In this document: positions 1 through 8,752 of the stretch, piece after piece
Numbering within the stretch: position 1 is the first letter of the stretch
Layout of the letters: the number at the start of each line of letters is the position of its first letter
NCBI GenBank assembly: GCA_964244295.1
Contig: CAXTIG010000056.1
Coordinates: 1 to 37,610, forward strand
Length of the DNA stretch: 37,610 nucleotides
Reading direction: 5' to 3'
Source of the DNA: JAJAZB01 sp964244295
GTDB lineage: Bacteria > Bacteroidota > Bacteroidia > Cytophagales > Spirosomataceae
Notes under the pieces: generated by a model
The model's database searches: none
What the model was told of the DNA's origin: nothing
What the model saw: the letters and a program-made list of their open reading frames with translations, nothing else
Position numbers and translations under genes: made by a program

Positions 1-99
1 ACAGTACAAATATAGCGCAACTACCTGTAAATCAACAAAAAGACAAGTCTAATGTTCAATTTGAACCTGTTTAAGGCTTCTGTTTTTTGAATGTGGGAT

Positions 100-213
100 G
101 TCACCCTGAGCGGAACGGTCCGCCGCTGCGGTCGAAGGGTGGTGCGGCAGGTCAGCGCTGGCCCACCGCACCACCCTTCGACCGCAGCGGCGGACCGTTC
201 CGCTCAGGGTGAC
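100..213. repeat. Long hairpin, CCCTGAGC class, with a 16-mer in each arm
   Basis: Inverted repeat with arms of about 45 nt (GTCACCCTGAGCGGA at the left end, its complement at the right) around a short loop. Each arm carries the 16-mer ACGGTCCGCCGCTGCG (115-130, and 183-198 on the other strand) between CTGAGCGGA and GTCGAAGGG. A second copy lies at 30811-30922; its loop is nearly the reverse complement of this one, so the two are inverted relative to each other. The AT-rich flanks (1-99 and 214-294) hold no gene that I can see; a small palindrome of the type GTTCAA-t-TTGAAC lies near 53-65. It is downstream of the thioredoxin gene on the minus strand and may act as a transcript end. Confidence 0.9.
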
Positions 214-294
214 CTTCGCACGTTTTCTACCGACTTTTTTGAAATCCTAAACGTCTTCTTTTTCAATGAACATTGAGCATTTTATTCCAAATCG

Positions 295-1725
295 TCACAG
301 CTTCCCTATGTCCCGGTACCCCACCGGGACGCGTTTGGGCGCTTCGCTGCCGGGTACCAACAGGCTACCGAAATTCATTTTCACCTGCTCACCTTCGAGT
401 TGGCCGATGACTTCGTCGGGGGCCTCTTCCAGGTAGGCCCGGTTGATGGCGCGGGTTATCATTCGTTTAGCCATTGGCACGCGGCCCAGGCGGTGCAGGA
501 GCTGGGCGTAGGTCGCCAGCCGGTCGGAGCGTTCGCCAAATTCCATCGCCCGGCCAATCCAGTTCATCCCCAGGGCCATCTGGTCGGGCGTGGCGGCGGG
601 GTCGAGGCAACCCTGGGCGGCGGCGGTCAGGTCGGCGGCGTAGCGGTCGGCCTGCTGGTGCTGCCAGTACCCGCAGGCCCGGCGGAAGGCCGGGAGGTTT
701 TTCGCCGAATCGGCCTGCCCCGACTGGTAGGGTTTCAGAAATGCCGCCAGCCCCGCCGAATCGACGGGGGCCAGGCTTTCGGGCGTACGCCGGTTGGCCT
801 CGCTGTTGAGGTGTTCCTGGGCCAGATTCAGGAATTTTGAAAAGCGTTGCGTTCGCAGAAAATACGTCATCTCCAGGTTTGCGTTGCTTAGTTCGCTCAG
901 TTGAGGGGCGGTTTGGCGGATGCGCTCGTTGGCGGCCAGCGCTTTGTCGAGGGGTCCCCGCGTTTGGTTGAGCACGGCCCGGTTAAACTGGTTCATCAGC
1001 ATCCGCCGGAACGCGCCGCTCAGGGCGGCAGTGCCGTTTTGCCCGGTTTCGTCGAGGGCCGTTTCCGCGGCGGCGTGGTGAGCGAGCAGCGTTTCAAACG
1101 CCTTGCTGTCGGGGGCAAAATTGACCTGACTCAGCAGCCGCAACGTACCAGGGCTGCGGAGCGAATCGGCGGGGAGCAGGGCGAGGTAACTTTCGGCCAG
1201 GTCGCCGTTGTCGAGGTGTTCAAATTTCACCCGCTTGCTCAGGTACTCGCGCAGCCAAGACGCGTCCTGCCGGTGCTGGCGGACTTCCTTGTCCATCTGT
1301 TTCAACGAAGTCGGGCTGCCTTTTTCGGCCAGGGCAAACCGCACTTCGTTCAGAAACTTCGGGGCCGGGCGCGAACCCACCAGCCGGTACACGTCTTCGC
1401 CGTCGCCGTTGACGAACAGCGCCGTGGGGTAGGCCCGCACCCCAAACTGCCGGGCCACGCCGATGCCCTCTCCGTGTTCGGCGTCGGCCTTGTAGACGAG
1501 CAGGTTTTGGTTCATAAACTGCCCCACCTGCGGGTTGTTGAACACGTTCTGGTCCATCCAGCGGCAGGGGCCGCACCAGGTCGTGTACACGTCCACGAAA
1601 ATGAGCTTGTCTTCGGCTTTGGCGCGTTTGAGGAGCGTCTCCCAGCCGTTGGTCTGGAAGGCCACGCTTTGGGCGCTAGCGGGTTGGATGAGGAATGCGG
1701 CGAGTAAAAGAAAAAGGTGACGCAT
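295..1725 (-). CDS. Exported thioredoxin-fold protein with helical-repeat tail
   Basis: Predicted periplasmic thiol-disulfide protein of 476 residues. The start at 1725 is chosen because it begins a good signal peptide (MRHLFLLLAAFLIQPASAQ); an in-frame upstream start would bury it. A thioredoxin-like domain (about 25-150) contains the active site WCGPC at about residue 50, followed by W-M-D, as in the DUF255/thioredoxin_7 branch; a cis-proline AYPT stretch follows. The remaining 320 residues are helical and look like TPR-type repeats. It is a diverged paralogue of the next gene (same signal, same WCGPC-x-WMD motif, same tail), and both probably form one minus-strand transcript with a 68-nt gap. 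Substrate unknown; reductase or disulfide isomerase chemistry in the envelope is an inference from the fold. Confidence 0.85.
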   Translation of the reverse strand: MRHLFLLLAAFLIQPASAQSVAFQTNGWETLLKRAKAEDKLIFVDVYTTWCGPCRWMDQNVFNNPQVGQFMNQNLLVYKADAEHGEGIGVARQFGVRAYPTALFVNGDGEDVYRLVGSRPAPKFLNEVRFALAEKGSPTSLKQMDKEVRQHRQDASWLREYLSKRVKFEHLDNGDLAESYLALLPADSLRSPGTLRLLSQVNFAPDSKAFETLLAHHAAAETALDETGQNGTAALSGAFRRMLMNQFNRAVLNQTRGPLDKALAANERIRQTAPQLSELSNANLEMTYFLRTQRFSKFLNLAQEHLNSEANRRTPESLAPVDSAGLAAFLKPYQSGQADSAKNLPAFRRACGYWQHQQADRYAADLTAAAQGCLDPAATPDQMALGMNWIGRAMEFGERSDRLATYAQLLHRLGRVPMAKRMITRAINRAYLEEAPDEVIGQLEGEQVKMNFGSLLVPGSEAPKRVPVGYRDIGKL

Positions 1726-1793
1726 GGCTGGAGAGGTTGGAGCGAGTCCGAAAATGCGGCCTGTTTTCGTAAAAATCAAGCCGCTCCCTCAAT

Positions 1794-3155
1794 TCAAAGC
1801 GTCTTGCTCTTCATTTTTTGCAAGGTCTCCTCGTAGCCCTTCACCCCCTCCGGCTCGCTGACTTTAGCCAGGTCGATGGCTTTTTGCTCCCACTGCACCG
1901 CTTCCTTCAACTGGCCGGTTTTGTACAGCAACTGCGCGTAGGTGTCGATAAATGCCGTGTTGTCGGGACTGATGTCGAGCGATCGCTTCGACCAGACCAG
2001 GGCCTCCTGCAAGGCTTTTTTATCGGAAACCGTTTCGTAAAAACCCCAGGCGAATCGGTTGTACAGGTTCGCTACTTGCCCGGTCTGCATGGTACGGGCG
2101 TATTTTTTCATCTGCTCGTACTCCGCTTTGCCCTGCGCCGAGGTGCTGTCTTTCTGGCCTGAAATGTAGGGTTGGACTACCTGCGCGTACACCTGCGCGT
2201 CTAGTTTTCGCAGGCTGTCGAGGTTGTTCTTTTCCACGTAAGTGGCGACAAACCGGCGGGTCGCTTCGGCGTACTTTTCGACGTCTTTCGTGGCTTTGTA
2301 AAACTCCACCGTCAGGTCGTCGTTGAGCCGGGCGGCGTCCTGGGGGCGTTTAGCCAGCTTGGTGTTGGCGGCCAGGGCCTGATCGAACCGGGCGCGGTCC
2401 TTTTCTTTCGTAGCCGTGCGGGCGCTGGCAAGGATGCCGTTTTGCACCGCCCGTTGCGCCTTTTGCTGACCCATCATCCCGTACAACTCCCGGATTTTGT
2501 CGGAATTTTCGGCCAGCGTGTTGAAGGCTTTCGTGCCCACGCGGGGCGGGGTAGCCACGAGCAAGCCGAAGGTGCGGGCCGAGAGCAGCGAGTCGGCGGG
2601 CAGCGCGGACAGGTACTCGTCGAGGAGCTTGGGATCGTCGTAACCCAGCGTTTTCTTTTTTCCTAAAAACTCCGACAAAAACGCCGCGTCGCGCTTTCCA
2701 GCCGCGTAGTCGGCTTCGTAAGCCGCGAGGGGTCGGCCCTGCCCGGCGGCCATGGCCTTGTCGGCTTCTTCGATGAATTTTTCCGCCGGGCGGCTGCCGA
2801 TGGTGCGGTACACCAGGCTCTCGTCCGCCGACACGAACAGGTAGGTGGGGTAGGCCGTGACCTGGTATTTCTTCGCCAGCGTGATGCCCTCGCCTTTTTC
2901 GGCATCGATTTTATAGTTGACAAAGGCGGCGTTGAATTTCTGGCCCACCTTCGCGTCGGGATACACGTTTTTGTCCATCCACTTGCAGGGGCCGCACCAG
3001 GTGGTGTAGGTGTCGAGGAAAATCAGTTTGTTTTCGGCTTTGGCTTTCGCCACGACTTCCTTCCAGGAGCCGGGTTCGAAGGCGATGCCGGTGGTTTCCT
3101 GGGCCAGCGCGGCCAGGGGTAAAAACAGGGCGGTAAAAAGAACGCGGATTTTCAT
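1794..3155 (-). CDS. Exported thioredoxin-fold protein with TPR tail
   Basis: Predicted periplasmic protein of 453 residues: signal peptide (MKIRVLFTALFLPLAALAQ), thioredoxin-like domain (about 22-150) with active-site WCGPCKWMD near residue 50 and the TAYPTYLF cis-proline segment, then a long helical region ending in a recognisable TPR pair (about 370-450). Paralogous to its downstream neighbour, so a tandem duplication. It is divergent from sucA across a 198-nt gap. The gene pair resembles exported thioredoxin family proteins common in Bacteroidota; partner proteins cannot be read from context. Confidence 0.87.
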   Translation of the reverse strand: MKIRVLFTALFLPLAALAQETTGIAFEPGSWKEVVAKAKAENKLIFLDTYTTWCGPCKWMDKNVYPDAKVGQKFNAAFVNYKIDAEKGEGITLAKKYQVTAYPTYLFVSADESLVYRTIGSRPAEKFIEEADKAMAAGQGRPLAAYEADYAAGKRDAAFLSEFLGKKKTLGYDDPKLLDEYLSALPADSLLSARTFGLLVATPPRVGTKAFNTLAENSDKIRELYGMMGQQKAQRAVQNGILASARTATKEKDRARFDQALAANTKLAKRPQDAARLNDDLTVEFYKATKDVEKYAEATRRFVATYVEKNNLDSLRKLDAQVYAQVVQPYISGQKDSTSAQGKAEYEQMKKYARTMQTGQVANLYNRFAWGFYETVSDKKALQEALVWSKRSLDISPDNTAFIDTYAQLLYKTGQLKEAVQWEQKAIDLAKVSEPEGVKGYEETLQKMKSKTL

Positions 3156-3319
3156 GCGAAACGGATTTTGTTGGTGAAAACGAACGGGTTGAACGGCGGT
3201 GGCGGTAAAAACGCCCGGAATGCCCGGCGGCTTCCCGAAGCGGGTTTTGCAAAGGCGAAGTTTGCGAAAGACCGGGTAAAAATCACTATGGTTTTGGCCT
3301 TACCTTCCCGGCCTTCGGT

Positions 3320-3327
3320 TAACTTTG
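3320..3327 (+). promoter_or_regulatory. Putative -7 box for the sucA operon
   Basis: TAACTTTG matches the Bacteroidota sigma-ABfr -7 consensus TAnnTTTG at all fixed positions and lies 26 nt before the sucA ATG. A TTTG at 3293-3296 could serve as the -33 box, but the spacer (23 nt) is longer than the usual 19-21. Confidence 0.45.
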
Positions 3328-3353
3328 CCGCCAATACTTACCGAACGGGCAAC

Positions 3354-6140
3354 ATGGACCAGTACACGTACATCGCCAACGCCGACGCCGCCTACCTCGA
3401 CGAACTCTACCAGCAGTACCGCGAGAACCCCGGCAGTGTGGATACGGGATGGCAGAAATTCTTCGAAGGCTACGATTTTTCGCAAAAATACGCGGGCAAC
3501 GGACTGCCCAACGGCACCGGAACGGCGACCAAAGCCAATGGTACGCCCGTTTCAAACGGTGAGGTAAAATCGGTTCCCACCGATGCCGTTCTGATTGAAA
3601 AAGAAGGCTCGGTGCTCAGCCTCATCAAAGCTTACCGCTCGCGCGGGCACCTGCTGGCCCAAACCAACCCCATCCGCGAACGCAAAGACCGCCAGGCCCG
3701 CCTGACCCTCAGCGACTACGGCCTCTCGGACGCCGACCTCGACACCACCTTCCAATCCGGCGCGTTTTTGCTCGGCAAACCGGCCACGCTGCGCGTCATC
3801 ATGGCCGCGCTGGAGAAGGTGTACGCGGGCACCATCGGCTTCGAGTACATGTATATCCGCGAGATGGACGTGAAGAACTGGCTGCGTAAAAAAATCGAAA
3901 AGGAAGCCCTCGAATTTGACCCGACCGACGCCGAGAAAGAGCGGATTTTGACGAAACTCAACGAGGCTGTTGTGTTTGAAAACTTCCTGCATACCAAGTA
4001 TTTAGGTCAGAAACGCTTTTCGCTCGAAGGCGGCGAAACGATGATTCCGGCCCTCGACGCCATCATCAACCAGGGGGCCGAAATGGGCGTGCAGGAGGTG
4101 ATGATTGGCATGGCCCACCGGGGTCGCCTCAACGTGCTGGCCAACATCATGCACAAGTCGTACGAAACCATTTTCGATGGCTTCGAAGGCAACGTGCCCG
4201 AAGGCGTTCACGGCGATGGCGACGTGAAGTACCACCTCGGCTATTCGTCCAAACACGAAACGCCCACCGGCAAGGAAGTCAGCCTGAAACTGGCCCCGAA
4301 CCCCTCGCACCTCGAAGCAGTGAACCCCATCGTGGAGGGCTTCGTGCGGGCGCGGGCCGACGCGCACTACGAAAAAGATTACGACAAGGTCATGCCCATC
4401 CTCATCCACGGCGACGCCGCCGTGGCGGGCCAGGGCATTGTGTACGAGGTGACGCAGATGGCCAAGCTGCCCGGCTACTACACCGGCGGCACGGTGCATT
4501 TTGTCATCAACAACCAGATTGGTTTCACGACCGATTTTGACGACGCCCGCTCCTCGATTTACTGCTCGGACATTGCCAAAATCATCGATGCACCCATTTT
4601 TCACGTCAACGGCGACGACCCGGAGGCGGTGGTTTTTTGCGCCAAAATGGCGGTGGAATTTCGCGAAGAATTCAACCGTGACGTGTTCATCGACATGGTT
4701 TGCTACCGGCGCTGGGGCCACAACGAGGCCGACGAGCCGAAGTTCACCCAGCCGACGATGTACGCCGTCATCGAAAAACACGCCAACCCCCGCGAAGTGT
4801 ACAACCAGAGCTTGGTGAGTCAAAACGAGGTGAGCGCCCAATTGGCCGGGCAGATGGATGCCGCCTTCAAAGCCGACCTCCAGGCCCGCCTTGACAAGGT
4901 GAAGCAGAAGGACGTACCCGCCTACGTGCCGCTCAAACTCGACAAACAGTGGTCGGAACTCCGCTACTCGACGCCCGAAGACTTTGAAAAATCACCGGAA
5001 ACCGGGGTTTCCCCCGAAGTGCTGGAGAAAATTGGCGAGGCGCTGGTTCGGTTGCCCGAAGGCTTCAAGCCGCTCAAGCAAATCGACAAGTTGCTGAAAG
5101 ACCGGCGGCAGATGATTTTCGAAAACAAACAAGTCAACTGGGCCACTGCCGAGTTGCTGGCCTACGGCTCGCTGCTCACCGAAGACAAAACCGTACGCCT
5201 CAGCGGTCAGGACGTGCAGCGGGGCACGTTTTCGCACCGCCAGGCCGTGCTGCACGACGTGGAGACGAACGAGACCTACAACTCGTTGAATTTTATCCAG
5301 GAAGGTCAGGAGCCGTTCCAGGTGTATAACTCGCTGCTGTCGGAATACGGCGTGCTGGGTTTCGAATACGGCTACGCGATGGCGACGCCGAGCACACTGG
5401 TGGTTTGGGAAGCGCAGTTCGGCGATTTTGGCAACGGGGCGCAAATCATCATCGACCAGTTTATTTCCTCCGGCGAGTCGAAGTGGGGTATTCAAAACGG
5501 GCTGGTGCTGCTGCTGCCCCACGGCTACGAAGGCCAGGGACCGGAGCACTCCAACGCCCGCCCGGAGCGCTACCTCCAGCTTTCGGCGGAGTACAACATG
5601 GTCGTGGCCAACGTGACTACGCCCGCCAATTTTTTCCACCTGCTGCGGCGGCAACTGGCCTGGAACTTCCGCAAGCCGCTCATCGTGATGTCGCCCAAGT
5701 CGATGCTGCGCCACCCGCTCTGCGTCTCGCCGCTCGACGAGTTCACCAAAGGCGGGTTCCGCGAGGTCCTCGGCGATGCGTTCGCGAAACCGAAAAAGGT
5801 AAAAAAGGTGTTGCTTTGCTCCGGCAAGGTGTTCTACGATTTGTTCGAAGAACAGCAGAAAAATAACCGCGACGACGTGGCGCTGATTCGCATCGAGCAA
5901 CTCCACCCCTTCCCGGCCAAACAGGTGATGGAATTACTCCGTCAGTACAACAAAACCGCCACGCTGTACTGGGTGCAGGAAGAACCCGAAAACATGGGTT
6001 ACTGGACGTACCTCCTGCGGGCGATGGGCCAGGGAAAAATGGAAGTGATTTCGCGCAAACTGAGCGCCTCGCCCGCCACCGGGTTTATGAAAGTCCACAA
6101 CCAGGAACAAGCCAGCCTGATTCAGCGGGCGTTTGCGTGA
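3354..6140 (+). CDS. sucA: 2-oxoglutarate dehydrogenase E1 component
   Basis: Thiamine-diphosphate decarboxylase subunit of the TCA-cycle 2-oxoglutarate dehydrogenase complex (EC 1.2.4.2), cytoplasmic, 928 residues, normal for the family. The start at 3354 is chosen because MDQYTYIANADAAYLDEL begins the conserved N-terminal E2-binding helix (YLDELYQQYRENPGSVD-W); upstream in-frame sequence is not protein-like. Visible family motifs include MAHRGRLNVLANI, PSHLEAVNPIVEG, IHGDAAVAGQG and the TPP-binding region INNQIGFTT, the transketolase-like pyrimidine-binding part with GFEYGYA, and the C-terminal QEEPENMGYW. It heads an operon with the coiled-coil gene at 6203 and the E2 gene at 6581. E3 (lipoamide dehydrogenase) is not in the window. 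Confidence 0.97.
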   Translation: MDQYTYIANADAAYLDELYQQYRENPGSVDTGWQKFFEGYDFSQKYAGNGLPNGTGTATKANGTPVSNGEVKSVPTDAVLIEKEGSVLSLIKAYRSRGHLLAQTNPIRERKDRQARLTLSDYGLSDADLDTTFQSGAFLLGKPATLRVIMAALEKVYAGTIGFEYMYIREMDVKNWLRKKIEKEALEFDPTDAEKERILTKLNEAVVFENFLHTKYLGQKRFSLEGGETMIPALDAIINQGAEMGVQEVMIGMAHRGRLNVLANIMHKSYETIFDGFEGNVPEGVHGDGDVKYHLGYSSKHETPTGKEVSLKLAPNPSHLEAVNPIVEGFVRARADAHYEKDYDKVMPILIHGDAAVAGQGIVYEVTQMAKLPGYYTGGTVHFVINNQIGFTTDFDDARSSIYCSDIAKIIDAPIFHVNGDDPEAVVFCAKMAVEFREEFNRDVFIDMVCYRRWGHNEADEPKFTQPTMYAVIEKHANPREVYNQSLVSQNEVSAQLAGQMDAAFKADLQARLDKVKQKDVPAYVPLKLDKQWSELRYSTPEDFEKSPETGVSPEVLEKIGEALVRLPEGFKPLKQIDKLLKDRRQMIFENKQVNWATAELLAYGSLLTEDKTVRLSGQDVQRGTFSHRQAVLHDVETNETYNSLNFIQEGQEPFQVYNSLLSEYGVLGFEYGYAMATPSTLVVWEAQFGDFGNGAQIIIDQFISSGESKWGIQNGLVLLLPHGYEGQGPEHSNARPERYLQLSAEYNMVVANVTTPANFFHLLRRQLAWNFRKPLIVMSPKSMLRHPLCVSPLDEFTKGGFREVLGDAFAKPKKVKKVLLCSGKVFYDLFEEQQKNNRDDVALIRIEQLHPFPAKQVMELLRQYNKTATLYWVQEEPENMGYWTYLLRAMGQGKMEVISRKLSASPATGFMKVHNQEQASLIQRAFA

Positions 6141-6202
6141 GTGCGGACATCCGATTGGAAATGTGTAGATTCGTGTAGTTAGAACCTCTTTCTTTTTGAA
6201 AA

Positions 6203-6532
6203 ATGACTCGAATCGCTGCTTTTACTGCTTTACAAAAAACCCTTGGTCAGGAATCGGCTGAAGTGGTGGCGGAGTATGTTGAAAATCAGACTCAATTCGC
6301 TTCCCGCGACGACTTACAATTAATTCGAGGTGAATTGAAGGCTGAATTCGGTGCCTTGCGAAGCGAGCTGAAAGACCTCAAGATCGAGATGCTCAAGGAG
6401 TTCGCCAACGTCAGGCAAGAAATCGCGAAAACCCGTGAGGAATTCCTTAATCGACTCCTCTGGACGGCTTTTCTGCAAGTATTAACCGTTGTTGGAGCCA
6501 TTGCCGCGCTAGTCAAATTCATTCCAAATTGA
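6203..6532 (+). CDS. Small coiled-coil protein with C-terminal membrane anchor (DUF1640-like)
   Basis: 109 residues. Residues about 30-85 are a charged heptad-rich coiled coil (repeated E/K/L pattern, RGELKAEFGALRSELKDLK), followed by a single hydrophobic segment (about 88-106, LWTAFLQVLTVVGAIAALV) at the very C terminus. This layout resembles DUF1640/CCDC90-type proteins, a family that includes the mitochondrial MCUR1/CCDC90 proteins and many small bacterial proteins; the assignment is by architecture only. It sits between the E1 and E2 genes of the 2-oxoglutarate dehydrogenase (62 nt after E1, 48 nt before E2), so it is probably co-transcribed. Whether it tethers the complex to the membrane is speculation. 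Confidence 0.7.
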   Translation: MTRIAAFTALQKTLGQESAEVVAEYVENQTQFASRDDLQLIRGELKAEFGALRSELKDLKIEMLKEFANVRQEIAKTREEFLNRLLWTAFLQVLTVVGAIAALVKFIPN

Positions 6533-6580
6533 TTGAGAACGGCAGGCGGGCCGCTTCTCACACTCTTACTTCTTAAAAGT

Positions 6581-8272
6581 ATGTCGTTAGTCGAAATGAA
6601 AGTCCCCACCGTGGGGGAATCGGTCACGGAAGTGACCATCGCCGCCTGGAACAAAAAAGAGGGCGACACGGTGAAAATGGATGAGGTTTTGTGCGAATTA
6701 GAATCCGACAAAGCCACCTTCGAACTCCCCGCCGAAGCCGCCGGGGTGCTGCACCTGCGTGCCAAAGAGGGCGACACGCTTCCCATCGGCGCGGTGATTT
6801 GCGCCATTGAAACCGTCGATGCCGGTGCCTCCAACGGTCAGAAGAAGGACGTAACGCCCCCCGCCCAGGCCACGCAACCCGTTGAAGCCGCTGCCGCCGT
6901 GGCAAAGGCAGCCACGCCCGACGCGGCCCCCACGGCCCAACCCGTTCCGACCCCTTCGCCGCAACCCGTCGCCACGGCGACCGCTCCCGCCGCCGACGCG
7001 AAAACGGTGGAAGTGAAAGTGCCGCCCGTGGGCGAGTCCATCACCGAGGTGACGATTGCATCCTGGAATAAAAAAGAAGGCGACGCAGTAAAAATGGACG
7101 AGGTTTTGTGCGAACTCGAATCCGACAAAGCCACTTTCGAACTCCCCGCCGAAGCCGCCGGAACCTTACACCTCGTGGCCCAGGCCGGCCAAACCGTGCC
7201 GGTTGGCGGCGTGGTGGCGACGATTACGGTGGGTGCCGGTCAGGCAGTTCCCGCCCCGTCAGCTCAGGCTCCCGCACCGGCTGCGCAACCAGCTCCCGCC
7301 GCCAGCAACGGCCAGACGAACGAAGCCCGCAACGGGGTCACGCCCGTAGCCGCCGCCATTCTGGCCGACAAGGGCATCGACCCGAAAAGCATCCAAGGCA
7401 GCGGCGAGGGTGGTAAAATCACGAAAGCCGATGCGCTAAAGGCCGAAGTCGCCAGTCAGCAGCCAGCAGTCAGCAGTGAAAAACCGGCTGCTCCGGCTTC
7501 CACACCACAACCTGTTGTTCAACCTCAAACCTCAAACCGCGCGGCGGACCGTCTCAAACCTCAAACCGATGCTCGCGGCGAGCGCCGCCAGCGGATGACC
7601 AGCCTCCGCCGCACCATCGCCCGGCGCCTGGTGGCGGTGAAAAACGAGACGGCCATGCTGACCACCTTCAACGAGGTGGACATGAAGCCCATCATGGAGT
7701 TGCGGGGCAAGTTCAAAGACAAATTCAAGGAAAAACACGGCGTGGGTCTGGGCTTCATGTCGTTTTTTGCCAAAGCCATCTGCGTGGCGCTGAAGGAATT
7801 CCCGGCGGTAAACGCCTCCATCGACGGCGAGGAAATCGTGTACCACGACTTCTGTGACATTTCGGTCGCCGTTTCGACCGAACGCGGACTGGTGGTGCCG
7901 GTGTTGCGCAACGCCGAAACGCTGAGTTTTGCGGGCATCGAAAAAGGCATCATCGAACTCGCCACGCTGGCCCGCGACAACAAGCTGACCATCGAGCAAA
8001 TGACCGGCGGGACGTTCACCATCACCAACGGCGGCGTGTTTGGCTCGATGCTTTCGACGCCCATCATCAACGCCCCGCAGTCGGCCATTCTGGGAATGCA
8101 CAACATCGTGGAACGGGCCGTGGTCGTGGCCGGTGAAATCGTGGTGCGGCCCATCATGTACGTGGCCCTGAGCTACGACCACCGCATCATCGACGGCAAG
8201 GAATCGGTGAGTTTCCTGGTGCGGGTGAAGCAATTGCTCGAAGACCCGACGCGGTTGTTGCTGGATGTGTAG
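6581..8272 (+). CDS. sucB: Dihydrolipoyllysine succinyltransferase (E2 of 2-oxoglutarate dehydrogenase), two lipoyl domains
   Basis: 563 residues (start ATG at 6581, MSLVEMKVPTVGESV). Transfers the succinyl group from E1 to CoA (EC 2.3.1.61). Order: lipoyl domain 1 (about 1-78, lipoyl-lysine K44 in ESDKATF), Ala/Pro linker, lipoyl domain 2 (about 143-215, K183 in the same motif), linker, peripheral subunit-binding domain (about 252-290, TPVAAAILADKGID), a long linker (about 290-335), and the CoA-acyltransferase domain with HRIIDG at about residue 533. Two lipoyl domains are typical for Bacteroidota E2 proteins; many others have one. The last linker is odd: it is encoded by two 7-bp-period arrays and a 15-bp version of the interspersed 16-mer (see repeat entry), which together add frame-preserving residues such as NRAADRL. 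Stop at 8272 is followed within 5 nt by a long hairpin. Confidence 0.96.
   Translation: MSLVEMKVPTVGESVTEVTIAAWNKKEGDTVKMDEVLCELESDKATFELPAEAAGVLHLRAKEGDTLPIGAVICAIETVDAGASNGQKKDVTPPAQATQPVEAAAAVAKAATPDAAPTAQPVPTPSPQPVATATAPAADAKTVEVKVPPVGESITEVTIASWNKKEGDAVKMDEVLCELESDKATFELPAEAAGTLHLVAQAGQTVPVGGVVATITVGAGQAVPAPSAQAPAPAAQPAPAASNGQTNEARNGVTPVAAAILADKGIDPKSIQGSGEGGKITKADALKAEVASQQPAVSSEKPAAPASTPQPVVQPQTSNRAADRLKPQTDARGERRQRMTSLRRTIARRLVAVKNETAMLTTFNEVDMKPIMELRGKFKDKFKEKHGVGLGFMSFFAKAICVALKEFPAVNASIDGEEIVYHDFCDISVAVSTERGLVVPVLRNAETLSFAGIEKGIIELATLARDNKLTIEQMTGGTFTITNGGVFGSMLSTPIINAPQSAILGMHNIVERAVVVAGEIVVRPIMYVALSYDHRIIDGKESVSFLVRVKQLLEDPTRLLLDV
7452..7566. repeat. Intragenic heptad arrays plus 15-bp copy of the interspersed element, in the E2 linker
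   Basis: Array 1 (7452-7479) repeats a 7-bp unit of the type CCAGTCA / GCAGCCA. Array 2 (7524-7566) is CTCAAAC twice, then CGCGCGGCGGACCGT (7538-7552), then CTCAAAC twice. The insert is the reverse complement of the 16-mer found elsewhere, lacking one A. Deleting the 15 bp leaves four perfect tandem CTCAAAC units. The 15-bp length keeps the reading frame, where 16 would not. The same kinds of heptads fill intergenic hairpins in this window. Confidence 0.85.
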
Positions 8273-8276
8273 AGCG

Positions 8277-8424
8277 GAGTTTTCAGTTTAGGACGGTCCG
8301 CCGCTGCGGTTTTCAGTTTAGAGTTACGATAGCCCCGCGAGGATGCAAAAAATGCGACTTGCGGGGTTTGTTTTTAACTCTAAACTAAAAACCGCAGCGG
8401 CGGACCGTCCTAAACTGAAAACTC
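8277..8424. repeat. Heptad hairpin between convergent genes, with a 16-mer in each arm
   Basis: Inverted repeat between the sucB stop and the MazG stop. The left arm opens GAGTTTTCAGTTTAGG, the right arm closes with its complement. Both arms hold the 16-mer (8293-8308 plus strand, 8393-8408 minus strand). If the 16 bp are removed, each arm becomes a continuous 7-bp-period array (units AGTTTTC, AGTTTAG, GGTTTTC; right arm AAACTAA, AAACCCT, AAACTGA). The right arm encodes the last residues and stop of the MazG-like gene. A bidirectional transcript end is the likely role. Confidence 0.88.
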
Positions 8425-8751
8425 TCCCCCCAGCTTCGGATTATCCCGGTGCCGGGTCGCATCGCGGAGGTTCTTCTTTTCCAGATTTCGTTGAAAAGCC
8501 TCCGTCAAATCCACGCCGGTTTGGTTAGCGAGGCAAAGCAACACCCAAAGCACGTCGGCGAATTCATCGCCCAGATCTTTGCCCTTATCCGACTCTTTTT
8601 CGGATTGCTCGCCGTAGCGTCGGGCCATGATGCGGGCCACTTCGCCCACTTCTTCCATCAGGATGGCCGTGTTGGTGAGTTCGCTGAAATACCGCACCCC
8701 GACGGTGGTAATCCACTCATCGACGGTGCGTTGGGCTTGTTCTAAAGTCAT
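8410..8751 (-). CDS. MazG-like nucleotide pyrophosphohydrolase
   Basis: 113 residues, cytoplasmic; the family hydrolyses (d)NTPs to NMP and pyrophosphate, usually as house-cleaning. The start at 8751 gives MTLEQAQRTVDEWI, the standard beginning of the short MazG/iMazG type; the longer upstream frame runs through repeat DNA. The metal-binding helices are visible: EEVGEVARIMARRYGE (ExxE) and DEFADVLWVLLCLAN (ExxD). The C-terminal GEFSV and stop codon are supplied by the arm of the downstream hairpin. Upstream (minus sense) lies dtd, separated by another hairpin. Confidence 0.9.
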   Translation of the reverse strand: MTLEQAQRTVDEWITTVGVRYFSELTNTAILMEEVGEVARIMARRYGEQSEKESDKGKDLGDEFADVLWVLLCLANQTGVDLTEAFQRNLEKKNLRDATRHRDNPKLGGEFSV

Positions 8752-8752
8752 A

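Noticed and set aside
91..276. Open frame of 61 codons across the first hairpin
   Set aside because: It is translated palindrome DNA (arms of the CCCTGAGC repeat) with no start context or protein-like features.
4002..4841. 279-codon open frame antisense to sucA
   Set aside because: Shadow of a strongly conserved gene; His/Val-rich composition without domains.
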